Part shown: positions 17,148-25,531 of the stretch, piece after piece | Position numbering within the stretch: the first letter of the stretch is position 1 | How the letters are laid out: each line of letters starts with the position of its first letter | The notes under the pieces: generated by a model | Databases searched by the model: none | What the model saw: the letters and a program-made list of their open reading frames with translations, nothing else | Told to the model about the DNA's origin: nothing | Made by a program: the position numbers and the translations under genes | Source: Thalassospira xianhensis MCCC 1A02616 | GTDB lineage: Bacteria; Pseudomonadota; Alphaproteobacteria; Rhodospirillales; Thalassospiraceae | Assembly: GCF_003326475.1 (NCBI RefSeq) | Contig: NZ_JPWA01000024.1 | Span: forward strand, 16,919-80,918 | Direction: 5' to 3' | Length of the DNA: 64,000 nucleotides

Positions 17148-18323
17148 TCACTGCACGCTGAGAATCAGCTTCCTTTGCAGGTCGGGGAAGGACGACAGGA
17201 CCATTTCCGCAAGCTGCTCGACCGGACGGGCAAGCGCATCGGTGACAGGAATGCCGAGCTGTTTCTGATAAAACAGGATGCTGTCCGATATTTCGCTGTC
17301 GCTCATATCCTCGTGATTGATGGTCAGGCCGATGACCTTGGTGTCGCAAAACGCTTCGATCAGGCTGATTTCGGATTTCGGTTCGGGCATCGGCATCTGG
17401 TCAAAGTCACAGCGATGCGCGCGTTTTGGGGCATGCTGCAAAATAACGCCGTCCGGAACGCTGCCGCGCAGGATAAAGGCCGAGGTGCAAAAGGCCGGAT
17501 GGCTGAGCGCGCCCTGGCCCTCGACAATGATGATGTCGGGGTTTTCACCCGTAAAGGCATCGATGAGGGTTGCTTCAAGCTCGCCACAGCAAAACTGCGA
17601 CGGCACCGCATCAAGGGCAACCCCATATCGCGACCCCTGCATCATCCCGGTCTGGCCGGTTGTGACCATGACCGCATTGATGCCGCGCGCGATCAGGGCG
17701 CGCGTCAGGATGCTTGCGGTTGTTCGCTTGCCAATCGCGCAATCCGTGCCAAGCACGGCAATCCGCGGGCAGGTGACCTTGTCTATATTGCCGCTAAACA
17801 GGCGCAGATCGTTTTTGGGGCGGGGTTTGCGGATATCGATGATCGCGACATTGCCTGCGCGCGCCGCGGCGACAAATTCGGGATCGTCATTCAGGAATTC
17901 ATGAAGCCCGTTCACGACATTCATGCCACGTTTCAGCGCATCAAGAACGATCTGGCGTTCTGTTGCGGACAGCATCCCGGTTGCCGGGGCCATGCCATAG
18001 ATGAAATAATCCGGCACAGGCAGGTGGGCGGCAAATGCATCGTCCAGGCTGCCTAAAATCGGGATTTTATTGGTTTCTCCGTCAAGGACTTCACCGGCAT
18101 CACGGCCTGCCTGTGTGCTGTCGATGACCGAAAGAATTTCATATTTTTCGGAATGCCGGATCAGCCCGTTGGCGGTTTTGCCGTCGGGCAATCCGAAATT
18201 GCCCTCGCAATAGACAATCGCGGTTGGCGTGGTGGGGGTGTCTTGGTGTGCGGAATGTGGGCCCGCGTGCATCTGGACAACATTTTCGGCATTCTGGGTG
18301 GTGGTTGATAATGTGGTTGTCAT
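17148..18323 (-). CDS. DUF1611-family protein (DgcN-like)
   Basis: 391 residues from the ATG at 18323. A Rossmann-like N-terminal domain (IVYCEGNFGLPDGKTANGLI) is followed by a P-loop NTPase-like domain with GTDCAIGKRTT as Walker A and IIIVEGQGALSHPAF later. DUF1611 proteins include DgcN, reported as a D-glutamate N-acetyltransferase in marine bacteria; whether this copy has that activity is inference. Pairing with a racemase-type enzyme suggests D-amino-acid conversion. The frame is open 68 codons upstream, but that stretch is low-complexity and lacks similarity. The first 35 residues (TTTLSTTTQ...) also look poorly conserved, so the start may lie further in. Confidence 0.82.
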   Translation of the reverse strand: MTTTLSTTTQNAENVVQMHAGPHSAHQDTPTTPTAIVYCEGNFGLPDGKTANGLIRHSEKYEILSVIDSTQAGRDAGEVLDGETNKIPILGSLDDAFAAHLPVPDYFIYGMAPATGMLSATERQIVLDALKRGMNVVNGLHEFLNDDPEFVAAARAGNVAIIDIRKPRPKNDLRLFSGNIDKVTCPRIAVLGTDCAIGKRTTASILTRALIARGINAVMVTTGQTGMMQGSRYGVALDAVPSQFCCGELEATLIDAFTGENPDIIIVEGQGALSHPAFCTSAFILRGSVPDGVILQHAPKRAHRCDFDQMPMPEPKSEISLIEAFCDTKVIGLTINHEDMSDSEISDSILFYQKQLGIPVTDALARPVEQLAEMVLSSFPDLQRKLILSVQ

Positions 18324-18766
18324 GTGGGGTCCCGGACTGAATATTGGTGCGTCGTCGAAGCGGGCATATTTGCCGCTTCGTCGTCTTTTGCAGGACCACG
18401 CAAACGCCAATATTGATGAAGTTAAAAGTTTCTGCCGATCCGTTGGTGCGCGACGGCACGCATCTTCTTTGCGCTGCAACCGGATGATCCGGAAGGATGT
18501 CGGGCAAGCAGATCGACAGGAAAGCACAGGCCATAAGCATATTATTCAAGTATTGTATGAATTTTGATGTGCCAGACAAAAAATAATGAACAACAAATTC
18601 ATCGTGCGCTCATTGTATTTAGCGTGCAACGCAATTTAAAAATTATTCGTTTTCTTGATATGCATTAGTTACGAAATTTTGCTTTTCAGTTTATTGTGCG
18701 AATGTTTTGTTTTATTTGTAGCTGGTGGGCCAGAATACCTGTGATCCGGTTTGTGTGATGAATTGT
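18324..18766. other. AT-rich leader upstream of the DUF1611 gene
   Basis: About 440 bases without a gene, with AT content rising sharply between 18540 and 18720. It must hold the promoter of the DUF1611-racemase unit, but no clear -35/-10 pair or regulator palindrome could be fixed by eye. Confidence 0.4.
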
Positions 18767-18892
18767 TTTCCGGGCTGACAGCAGCCGCCCGTCACTTGCT
18801 GCCAACCCCAAACCGATAATCTCCATCCCGCCAATCTGGCGGAGTGCCAGCGGTTCACCCGGAAACAAGACGCCACCCAAAACCCGATATGT
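18767..18892 (-). pseudogene. Fossil 3' end of an EamA-family transporter gene
   Basis: On the minus strand this reads LGGVLFPGEPLALRQIGGM followed by IIGLGLAASDGRLLSARK. It aligns with the C-terminus of the intact transporter at 19705-20808 (LLGVLFLGETLALRQIGGM, IGLGLAVIDGRLIRRKG). Only about 42 residues remain and no upstream part is recognisable, so it is the relic of a duplicated or recombined copy. Confidence 0.8.
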
Positions 18893-18904
18893 CGCAACCA
18901 CCGA

Positions 18905-19310
18905 GGCCCGGACAAACTCCGGGCCTTCACCAACCTCGCCAATGGACCACCGCCGGGCGCACCGCCCACCTCGATCACTTTCCTGTCCCGGCAACAACGT
19001 GTCACCCTAGCGTTCAGACAAACCTCGGGCTTGCATCATTCCCGACAGCAGGCGGTATTCGGGCTCTTAGCACCCACTTGTCCGCCGTCAACGGGCAACC
19101 GCTCACGGCTGCTGACGGCTGCCATTCACGCCCTGGCGACATTTCCGGCAACCAGTGAAGCCCGGACAAATCTCGGGCATGCGCTGTTCTCACCAACAGA
19201 CGGTCTTCGGGCGCACGGCCCCCATCTGTCCATCGTCGGCGGGCCCCAAATCACTGTTGCTCGCTGCCGCCCATGCTGCCATTGCCGCCGCTCCCGGCGA
19301 ATTTAACGCT
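18905..19310. repeat. Three diverged direct repeats
   Basis: The anchor GACAAA[C/T][T/C]CGGGC recurs at 18911, 19017 and 19165, followed each time by similar GC-rich sequence (for example CAGCAGGCGGTATTCGGGC and CAACAGACGGTCTTCGGGC at about 19043 and 19193). Copies two and three are easiest to align; the first is shorter. Spacing is 106 and 148 bases. Short frames on both strands look like by-products of the repetition rather than genes. Origin and role are unknown. Confidence 0.5.
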
Positions 19311-19488
19311 CCCTTGCCAAAAAGACGCACCTCTCCCGTCATGACAAATGACCGGGTTAGCCCCCTTACAGAACGCCGCCATAATGGCTCCGCCATCCTC
19401 CGACCAATATCCTGCGGGTCGCTCCGCCGCCCGCTTTGTGTCTTTGTCCCTGCATCCTGATCACCTCTTTCATCCAGCCCGAAACGCA

Positions 19489-19521
19489 AAAACCCGCGAG
19501 GCACAAGGCCTTGCGGGTTTT
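19489..19521. terminator. Bidirectional terminator
   Basis: AAAACCCGC (19489-19497) pairs with GCGGGTTTT (19513-19521), and AGGC/GCCT extends the stem. A run of A on the left and T on the right make it work both ways. It is the first strong hairpin downstream of the minus-strand EamA gene ending at 19705. Confidence 0.7.
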
Positions 19522-19704
19522 GGTCCGGGTGCATTTCTCCCGTTGATTTTTCTCTTATGCCACAAACAAAAGAACAAATCAAGAACTTTTTCAGGGGGCG
19601 TTATAGGGGGCAGAAAAGGGGGGCAGGCGAGCAGGGTGTTGCGTTTGGTTTACGGTCTGTTGCATTTGGTTTACACTCGCAACCTCGCTGTTCTGCCCTG
19701 CTGG

Positions 19705-20808
19705 TTAAGCCGGAGACTTTCGCAAGCCCCCTTTGCGCCTGATCAGCCGCCCGTCAATCACGGCAAGCCCCAATCCGATCACGGCCATCCCGCCAATCTG
19801 TCGCAGCGCCAGCGTTTCGCCGAGGAACAGCACGCCTAGCAAAATCGCGCTAACCGGGATCAGGAAGGTGACGAGCAGAAGGTTGCTGGCCCCGGCACGT
19901 TTCAGAAGCTGGAAATACAGGATATAGGCAAGTGCTGTGCTAAATGCCGCAATGCCCAGCACGGCAAGGATGGTGTCGGTTTTTGGAAACGACAGGTTCC
20001 AGGGTGTATCGATAAGTATACAGATCGGGATCAGCATCAGGGTCGATGCGCTGGTTTGTCCCGCCGCGGTCAGGATCGGCGGGGTGTCTTTGAACCGACG
20101 CGCAAACACCCCGGTGCAGCCGTAGGAAATTGCGGCGATCAGCACCGCGACAGGGGCAAATGGAGCAAACGACGCGAGGGCGAAAACATCCTCCGACGCG
20201 CTGCTCGCCCCGCCGGGCTCAATCGCTGTCACAACCGCATCAGGCAGGCCGATCACGATCACCACACCAGCAAAACCGGTCAGCACGCCAATCACTTTAC
20301 GCCGCGTCAGCCTTTCATTCTTGGTCGCCAGATGCGCAATGATCAGGGTGAAAAGCGGCGTCGTCGCATTCAGGATCGCCGCAAGGCCGCTTGCGATATG
20401 GGTCTGGCTCCAGACGATAAGGCAAAAGGGAATCAGATTGTTAAGCGCCCCCATGACAAGGAAGCTCAACCATATGCGCGGGTCGCGCGGGATTTCGATA
20501 TCGCGCAGCAGAACCACCCACCACAGGATCATCGCCGCAATCGCCACCCGCCCCAAGACAAGGGTAAAGGGTGGCAAATCGACAAGGGCGATCTCGGTAA
20601 AGAAAAACGACCCGCCCCAAAGTACCGAAAGCACAATCAACATCAACCAACTCCGCCCATCCATGCGCGGAGCAAGGCCGTTGGATTCCTTTCGTTTTTC
20701 GGGTGGGCGCGGCGGTGTTTTGGGGCTTTCCGGAATACGGCGAACCAGTCTGCGGTCGCGATCATATTCCGGGTAAAGGGCAATCCAGGTATCCGTGCTC
20801 ATATCCAT
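19705..20808 (-). CDS. EamA/DMT-family transporter
   Basis: 367 residues. A charged cytosolic N-terminal extension of about 50 residues precedes two EamA repeats of five membrane segments each (about 53-185 and 212-355). The first repeat opens with LSVLWGGSFFFTEIAL, and the second ends with LRQIGGMAVIGLGLAVIDG. Members export amino acids and other metabolites; the substrate cannot be read from sequence. The start is uncertain because the extension is unusual: MDGRSWLMLIVL (about residue 49) would give a normal 319-residue transporter. A relic of its 3' end lies about 0.8 kb downstream. Confidence 0.88.
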   Translation of the reverse strand: MDMSTDTWIALYPEYDRDRRLVRRIPESPKTPPRPPEKRKESNGLAPRMDGRSWLMLIVLSVLWGGSFFFTEIALVDLPPFTLVLGRVAIAAMILWWVVLLRDIEIPRDPRIWLSFLVMGALNNLIPFCLIVWSQTHIASGLAAILNATTPLFTLIIAHLATKNERLTRRKVIGVLTGFAGVVIVIGLPDAVVTAIEPGGASSASEDVFALASFAPFAPVAVLIAAISYGCTGVFARRFKDTPPILTAAGQTSASTLMLIPICILIDTPWNLSFPKTDTILAVLGIAAFSTALAYILYFQLLKRAGASNLLLVTFLIPVSAILLGVLFLGETLALRQIGGMAVIGLGLAVIDGRLIRRKGGLRKSPA

Positions 20809-20905
20809 GATCCGTCAAAATGGGGTGGTGACGGAATGGATGTTAAAGCGTGCTGGCGTGGCTGGCTGGCCAGATTCGGACATCAACGCCGGATGGCAAA
20901 AAAGC

Positions 20906-21805
20906 TCAGGCAAAAAGCCGCATGCCGCGCTCTGCCGCCATTTTAAAACTGCCCACGACATGCTCCGCCAGCGCATCCTCGGCCGGGCCGGTGCCGGGGC
21001 GTTTGGCCAAGGTCATGCGGTATTCGCCAAGATCGGGCAGTCCGTGGCGGGCATCAAGGTGGATCAGGCGGTCCGAAATCACGCTGATCGGGACCGGGCA
21101 GATGGCAAGGTCGGCCTCGGTTGCGGCAATCTGGGCCTGACAAAATTCGCTGGTATAGGCAACGCGGTAATTGATCCCCGCTTCGTCAAGCGCACGCAGT
21201 GCCATCGCTCGCCAATAACATCCCGGTTCGGCCAGTGCGACCGGAAGTGGCCGTTTTTCAACCGCCATTCCGTTGCGTGCACCAAGCCAGACAAGCGGTT
21301 CGCTATGGATTGGCGGTTGCGGATCAAGTTCGGGGTTATAGCTGAAAACGGCGATATCGGTGGTGCCGTCGGCAATGCGCTGGCGCAGGCTTGCGGTTGG
21401 GCCCAGAAACACATCGACCTCGACATGCGGGTGGCTGATGGCAAAACGACGCATGATTTCGGGAATGGCGATGATGCCATTGTCATTGGGCACGCCAAGC
21501 TGCACTTTTCCGGCTAAATCCGGGGTGCGGAAGCGCGACATGGCTTCATCATTGAGCTGCAAGAGACGTCGTGCAAAACCCAGTAAAACCTCGCCATCCG
21601 TGGTCAGTCGCACCCGGCGGGTTTCGCGTTCAAACAGGCTGCATCCGACAATTTCCTCAAGCTTCTTGACCTGAAGACTGATGGCAGAGGCACTGCGATT
21701 GACCCGTTCGGCCGCGCGCGAAAAATTGCCGGTTTCACAAATCGCGACAAAGGTACGTGCCAGATCAAGGTCAAGATTTGGCAGATTTCCGGGCATGGAG
21801 GACAT
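20906..21805 (-). CDS. LysR-family regulator (LrhA-like)
   Basis: 299 residues from an ATG at 21805 (upstream in-frame starts lack the family pattern). The N-terminal winged helix, LDLARTFVAICETGNFSRAAERVNRSASAISLQVKKLEE, is of the LrhA/HexA kind, followed by the periplasmic-binding-like effector domain. It is divergent from the DUF1127 gene at 21930, with only about 125 bases between, so it probably controls that gene and itself. The EamA gene lies 97 bases downstream on the same strand. The effector is unknown. Confidence 0.9.
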   Translation of the reverse strand: MSSMPGNLPNLDLDLARTFVAICETGNFSRAAERVNRSASAISLQVKKLEEIVGCSLFERETRRVRLTTDGEVLLGFARRLLQLNDEAMSRFRTPDLAGKVQLGVPNDNGIIAIPEIMRRFAISHPHVEVDVFLGPTASLRQRIADGTTDIAVFSYNPELDPQPPIHSEPLVWLGARNGMAVEKRPLPVALAEPGCYWRAMALRALDEAGINYRVAYTSEFCQAQIAATEADLAICPVPISVISDRLIHLDARHGLPDLGEYRMTLAKRPGTGPAEDALAEHVVGSFKMAAERGMRLFA

Positions 21806-21929
21806 GTATGATTGCCAATTTGTGAGTTTTTCCAATGGAAGATGTTAAATCTTCTCGTTTGTCTCATCAATAAGAAATCCTCATCGTCATGCTACCAGTG
21901 ATTGGAAAAACTTGAAAAGGATGATGGTC

Positions 21930-22262
21930 ATGGCAGCGCAAATTTCATGCGAACCGGCGATAGCGGCCAAAACCGATGTGACCCGCACGTCCGATGGCCT
22001 GTGGGCCAAAGTGGTGGGTTGTTGGACCAACTGGCGTGCGCGTCGCGCGGCGTATCGGCGGAACCTGCGCGAGGTTGAGGCTATGCTGGCGATGGAAGAC
22101 TGGATGCTGCAGGACATCTATGGGGTAGGGCATGGCGATATCATCGCGGCGAAACGCAGCCTTCTGGCCAATCGGCACAATCCCGCTTGGCGGCTTTCAC
22201 GGTTTTTGCAGGATCGCATCGTGTCAAACCAGAAGGAAAAGCAAAGGTGGAAAGGGCGATGA
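21930..22262 (+). CDS. DUF1127-family small basic protein
   Basis: 110 residues from the ATG at 21930, which has AAGGA at 21917-21921; several closer ATGs and a TTG at 21912 lie too near it. The YjiS-like DUF1127 motif is seen at about 35-75: WTNWRARRAAYRRNLREVEAML then LQDIYGVGHGDI. Arg-rich DUF1127 proteins have been linked to RNA binding and stress or phosphate metabolism in other alphaproteobacteria; nothing here shows a specific role. This copy is longer than the usual 45-70 residues. It is divergent from an LrhA-like regulator. Confidence 0.75.
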   Translation: MAAQISCEPAIAAKTDVTRTSDGLWAKVVGCWTNWRARRAAYRRNLREVEAMLAMEDWMLQDIYGVGHGDIIAAKRSLLANRHNPAWRLSRFLQDRIVSNQKEKQRWKGR

Positions 22263-22380
22263 AACTGGATCATGGCGATCTGTCTTGCACCGCTATTCCC
22301 GTGATGCGAGTATTGCCCAAAGTGCCGTGATCACGGCGAATAAATGCCGTTACATACGGTAAAACATGGCAGGATTTGGA

Positions 22381-23376
22381 ATGAAGATCGCAATTCTTGA
22401 CGACTATCTCGACAGCATTTTTCATCTGCCGTGCTATGAAAAACTGGCCGGGCATGACGTAACCATCCTCACACAGAAATATGATGATCCGGCCGATATG
22501 GCGGGCGCAATTGGCGATGCGGAGGCGGTCGTCCTTTTTCGCGAACGCACCAAAATCACCGATGAATTGCTGGCACATTTGCCGGGTGTAAAACTGATCA
22601 GCCAGCGCAGCGCCTATCCGCATATTGATGTCGGTGCCTGCACGAAACGTGGCGTGTTGCTCTGCTCAAAACAGGGGGCGGGCAAGGCACCGTCCTATGC
22701 GGCGGCGGAAATGACATGGGCGCTGATCATGGCATCCGCCCGCCAGATCGTGGAACAGAACGCGTCACTCAAAGCCGGACAGTGGCAGATGGGGATCGGC
22801 AAGACGCTGCGCGGGCGGACGATCGGCATTCTCGGCTATGGCAAGATTTCGCGCGTGGTGGCGGGCTATGCCAAGGCGTTCGGCATGAATGTGCTGGTCT
22901 GGGCGTCTGAGGCATCGCGCAAGGCCGCTACTGATGACGGGCTGGATGTTGCCGCGTCACGCGAAGCATTCTTTGCCGCACCCGATATCATCACGGTGCA
23001 TATGCGCCTGACCCCGGAAACACGCGGCACGATTACCGGCGATGATCTGGCGCGGATGCGGCCCGGAAGCCTGTTTGTCAATACATCGCGGGCAGGCCTG
23101 GTGGTACAGGGTGCGCTTCTGGCGGCCCTTGATGCCGGGCGGCCGGGAAAGGCTGCGGTCGATGTGCTCGATACCGAGCCCCTGACCGACCCGGATGATC
23201 GTTTTGCCAACCATCCCAGTGTACTGGCGACCCCGCATGTTGGCTTCGTGACCGAGGACGAGCTGGACATGCAGTTTGGCGATATTTTCGATCAGGTGGT
23301 CGCCTATGCCAATGGCGATCCGATCCATATGATCAACCCCGAAGTCTGGCAGGGAAGCAAAGCCAAACCGGCATAG
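22381..23376 (+). CDS. D-isomer-specific 2-hydroxyacid dehydrogenase
   Basis: 331 residues from the ATG at 22381 (AGGA six bases upstream); an ATG at 22366 is the alternative. It reduces 2-oxoacids or oxidises D-2-hydroxyacids with NAD(P). The nucleotide-binding motif is GYGKISRVVAGYAKAFG, where the usual last Gly of GxGxxG is Ser. The catalytic Arg is in NTSRAGLV, the Glu in DVLDTEPL, and the His in ATPHVGFVTE. It resembles the phosphoglycerate-dehydrogenase-like subgroup but lacks an ACT domain. Natural substrate unknown. Confidence 0.9.
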   Translation: MKIAILDDYLDSIFHLPCYEKLAGHDVTILTQKYDDPADMAGAIGDAEAVVLFRERTKITDELLAHLPGVKLISQRSAYPHIDVGACTKRGVLLCSKQGAGKAPSYAAAEMTWALIMASARQIVEQNASLKAGQWQMGIGKTLRGRTIGILGYGKISRVVAGYAKAFGMNVLVWASEASRKAATDDGLDVAASREAFFAAPDIITVHMRLTPETRGTITGDDLARMRPGSLFVNTSRAGLVVQGALLAALDAGRPGKAAVDVLDTEPLTDPDDRFANHPSVLATPHVGFVTEDELDMQFGDIFDQVVAYANGDPIHMINPEVWQGSKAKPA

Positions 23377-23442
23377 GTCTGGCATCAGCACACCCAAAAT
23401 GGCAAACTGCCGCCGGTATGGTCATCGGTGGCCGCTTTTCAT

Positions 23443-24360
23443 TTATGCCTTCGCGGCTTCTGCTGCTGCTTTGGCCGCTCTGGTTTTTGCGCCGGGCAGG
23501 CGGGCAAAGATCGTAATGTTGCCAAGGAAGATCATGACAAGTCCGGTGGCACCAATCGGGGTCCAGATATAGCCTTCTAGGAAGGTGGAAACGGTCAGAG
23601 CGACAACCGGGAACAGCACGGTGACATAGGCCGCCCGCCCCGCACCGACACGGTGAACCAGCGCGAGATAGGCAATGAAGGCAACCACCGAGCCCGGAAT
23701 GGCGAGATACAGAAGACCGCCAATATAGACCGGATCGGTCGGCAGGACCGGCGTCTGCCCGCGCAGCATGGCAAAGATAAACAGCATTACGGCACCATAG
23801 GCCATGCCACGCGCAACTGCATCACGGTTCGGAATGCCCATGGCGTTCAGTTTGACCGAAACCATGTTGCCCATACTAAACACCGCCGTCCCGCCAAGGG
23901 CAAACAAAAGGCCGGTGATGGCATGCGGATTGTGCGACAGGGCATAAATCTGGTTGGCAAACAGACATGCAATGCCGCCAAGGCCGAATGCCGCCCCGAA
24001 GACAAAGCGCAGACCCGGCCGCTGGCCATAAAAGGCCCAGTTGCCAAGCGCGTTGAAAATGGTCGAAGTGGTAAAGATCACCGCAACAATACCCGATGCG
24101 ATGTAGCCGGTCGCCGAATACATCAGGATAAAGTTGATGCCAAACAGCCCGCAGCCCAGAAGCACGATCCACGGATGGGCGCGCCACGGAACCGGCCGCC
24201 ATTTGCGCGACAGGATCAGAAAACCGCACAGCACGACGGCCGCCAGCAAAAAACGATAGAAGATCGACATTTCAATCGGGATCGGCCCGATCTGAAGTTT
24301 GATCGCATACCAGGTAAATCCCCAGCAGGCTGTAACGATCAGAAAAAGCAGGGCGGTCAT
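23443..24360 (-). CDS. EamA/DMT-family transporter
   Basis: 305 residues from the ATG at 24360 (the open frame reaches 24411, but MTALLFLIVTACWGFTW is the usual EamA beginning). Ten hydrophobic segments form two repeats, and the Lys/Ala-rich tail (KTRAAKAAAEAAKA) is cytosolic. Probably an exporter or importer of a small metabolite. It is divergent from the AraC gene at 24571 with about 210 bases between, the common pattern of a transporter under its own regulator. Confidence 0.88.
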   Translation of the reverse strand: MTALLFLIVTACWGFTWYAIKLQIGPIPIEMSIFYRFLLAAVVLCGFLILSRKWRPVPWRAHPWIVLLGCGLFGINFILMYSATGYIASGIVAVIFTTSTIFNALGNWAFYGQRPGLRFVFGAAFGLGGIACLFANQIYALSHNPHAITGLLFALGGTAVFSMGNMVSVKLNAMGIPNRDAVARGMAYGAVMLFIFAMLRGQTPVLPTDPVYIGGLLYLAIPGSVVAFIAYLALVHRVGAGRAAYVTVLFPVVALTVSTFLEGYIWTPIGATGLVMIFLGNITIFARLPGAKTRAAKAAAEAAKA

Positions 24361-24570
24361 GATATGCGGGAAACTCCGGTGGCGAGAGGGAGAGAACGAT
24401 ATGTGGGGCATATCCGAAGCCTGTTTATAGACTGTTTGAGTGATGTACGGCTTTCACGAACTTGCGGTGTTTTTCACAATCTTGCGCAATTCAATACAGC
24501 CATTCGCACGACGGGCTTTGCAATATGGTGCCGCAATGCGATGATCAGGCCTCAGAAACAGGACGTGCCG

Positions 24571-25464
24571 ATGTTTGTGCCCAATGGTCGATACCAGAAT
24601 TTTGAAGTCTATAATCAGCTGATCGGTGATGCCGAACTGCTGAATGCGGGCGATTTTGGCGACAGCATTTCGGCGGCACACTGGCGGCGCAATGCGGATG
24701 TCATGACCCGCTATACCGATCCCGACCATCACACCATCAGCCTGTATGTCAATGGTGGCACCGGCATTAAGCGGCAAATTGGACCCGATCCGCTAACCGG
24801 TGGCGGACCGGGACGCTGTTGCCTGATGCCTGCCCATCTGACATCGGATTGGGTGGTGAATGGTGAGGTCGAGCTGTTCCACCTCTATATCCCGCATTCT
24901 GCATGGGAACGTGCGGTGGTCGAAGCATTTGATATCGAACCCAACGCTGTCGAAGTCCCTGAAAAGACCTTTTTCCTCGATCCCCTGATCGAGCAGACAA
25001 TTCGTCATGCGATGTTGCCGCTGGACTGGAATGCGCCAGCCGATCGTATGGCAATGTCCAGTGCCGGTCAGATGCTGATGGGGCATATGCTGCGCAGCTA
25101 TTCCTCGAAACGGGATCTGGAATTCCGGGTACGCGGTGGCTTGTCGCCGCAAATCAGGCGCCGTGTGTTTGACTTTATCGAGGCCAATCTGGATCAGCCG
25201 CTTTCGCTGGAGCAGATTTCGGCCGAGGCAGGGCTTTCACCCTATCATTTTGCGCGCATGTTCCGTCAGTCGGTGGGCGAGGCGCCGCATAAATATGTTC
25301 TGCGCCGCCGGATCGAGGCCGCAAAACAGATGTTGCGTGATCCGGCATTGTCGGTTGCCGATATCGCGCATGCCACCGGATTTTCAAGCCAGGCCCATCT
25401 GACCACGCGGTTCAGTAGCTTTACCGGCCTGACCCCGGCAAAATTCCGAAGCGTCGCCCGATAA
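24571..25464 (+). CDS. AraC-family transcriptional regulator
   Basis: 297 residues from the ATG at 24571, preceded by AGGACG; an ATG at 24541 lacks a ribosome site. The very long open frame upstream is the antisense of the EamA gene and is ignored. The N-terminal sensing domain (about 1-180) is not recognised. The C-terminal double helix-turn-helix (about 195-295) is typical: LEQISAEAGLSPYHFARMFRQ and VADIAHATGFSSQAHLTTRF, ending GLTPAKFR. Probably controls the divergent EamA transporter. Confidence 0.9.
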   Translation: MFVPNGRYQNFEVYNQLIGDAELLNAGDFGDSISAAHWRRNADVMTRYTDPDHHTISLYVNGGTGIKRQIGPDPLTGGGPGRCCLMPAHLTSDWVVNGEVELFHLYIPHSAWERAVVEAFDIEPNAVEVPEKTFFLDPLIEQTIRHAMLPLDWNAPADRMAMSSAGQMLMGHMLRSYSSKRDLEFRVRGGLSPQIRRRVFDFIEANLDQPLSLEQISAEAGLSPYHFARMFRQSVGEAPHKYVLRRRIEAAKQMLRDPALSVADIAHATGFSSQAHLTTRFSSFTGLTPAKFRSVAR

Positions 25465-25531
25465 CTGCGAGGGCGTCCATGCCCTGTGCCTGCAGACAAG
25501 AAATGGCGTCGCAGAAGAATTGGATTGGGTG

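Noticed and set aside
18844..19460. Overlapping short plus-strand frames between the EamA fossil and the terminator
   Set aside because: They come from the diverged repeats, occur in several frames at once, and have no ribosome sites or family resemblance.
23653..24540. Very long open frame on the plus strand ahead of the AraC gene
   Set aside because: It runs antisense through the EamA gene at 23443-24360, is Arg/Asp/His-rich with no family pattern, and only the part from 24571 is protein-like.
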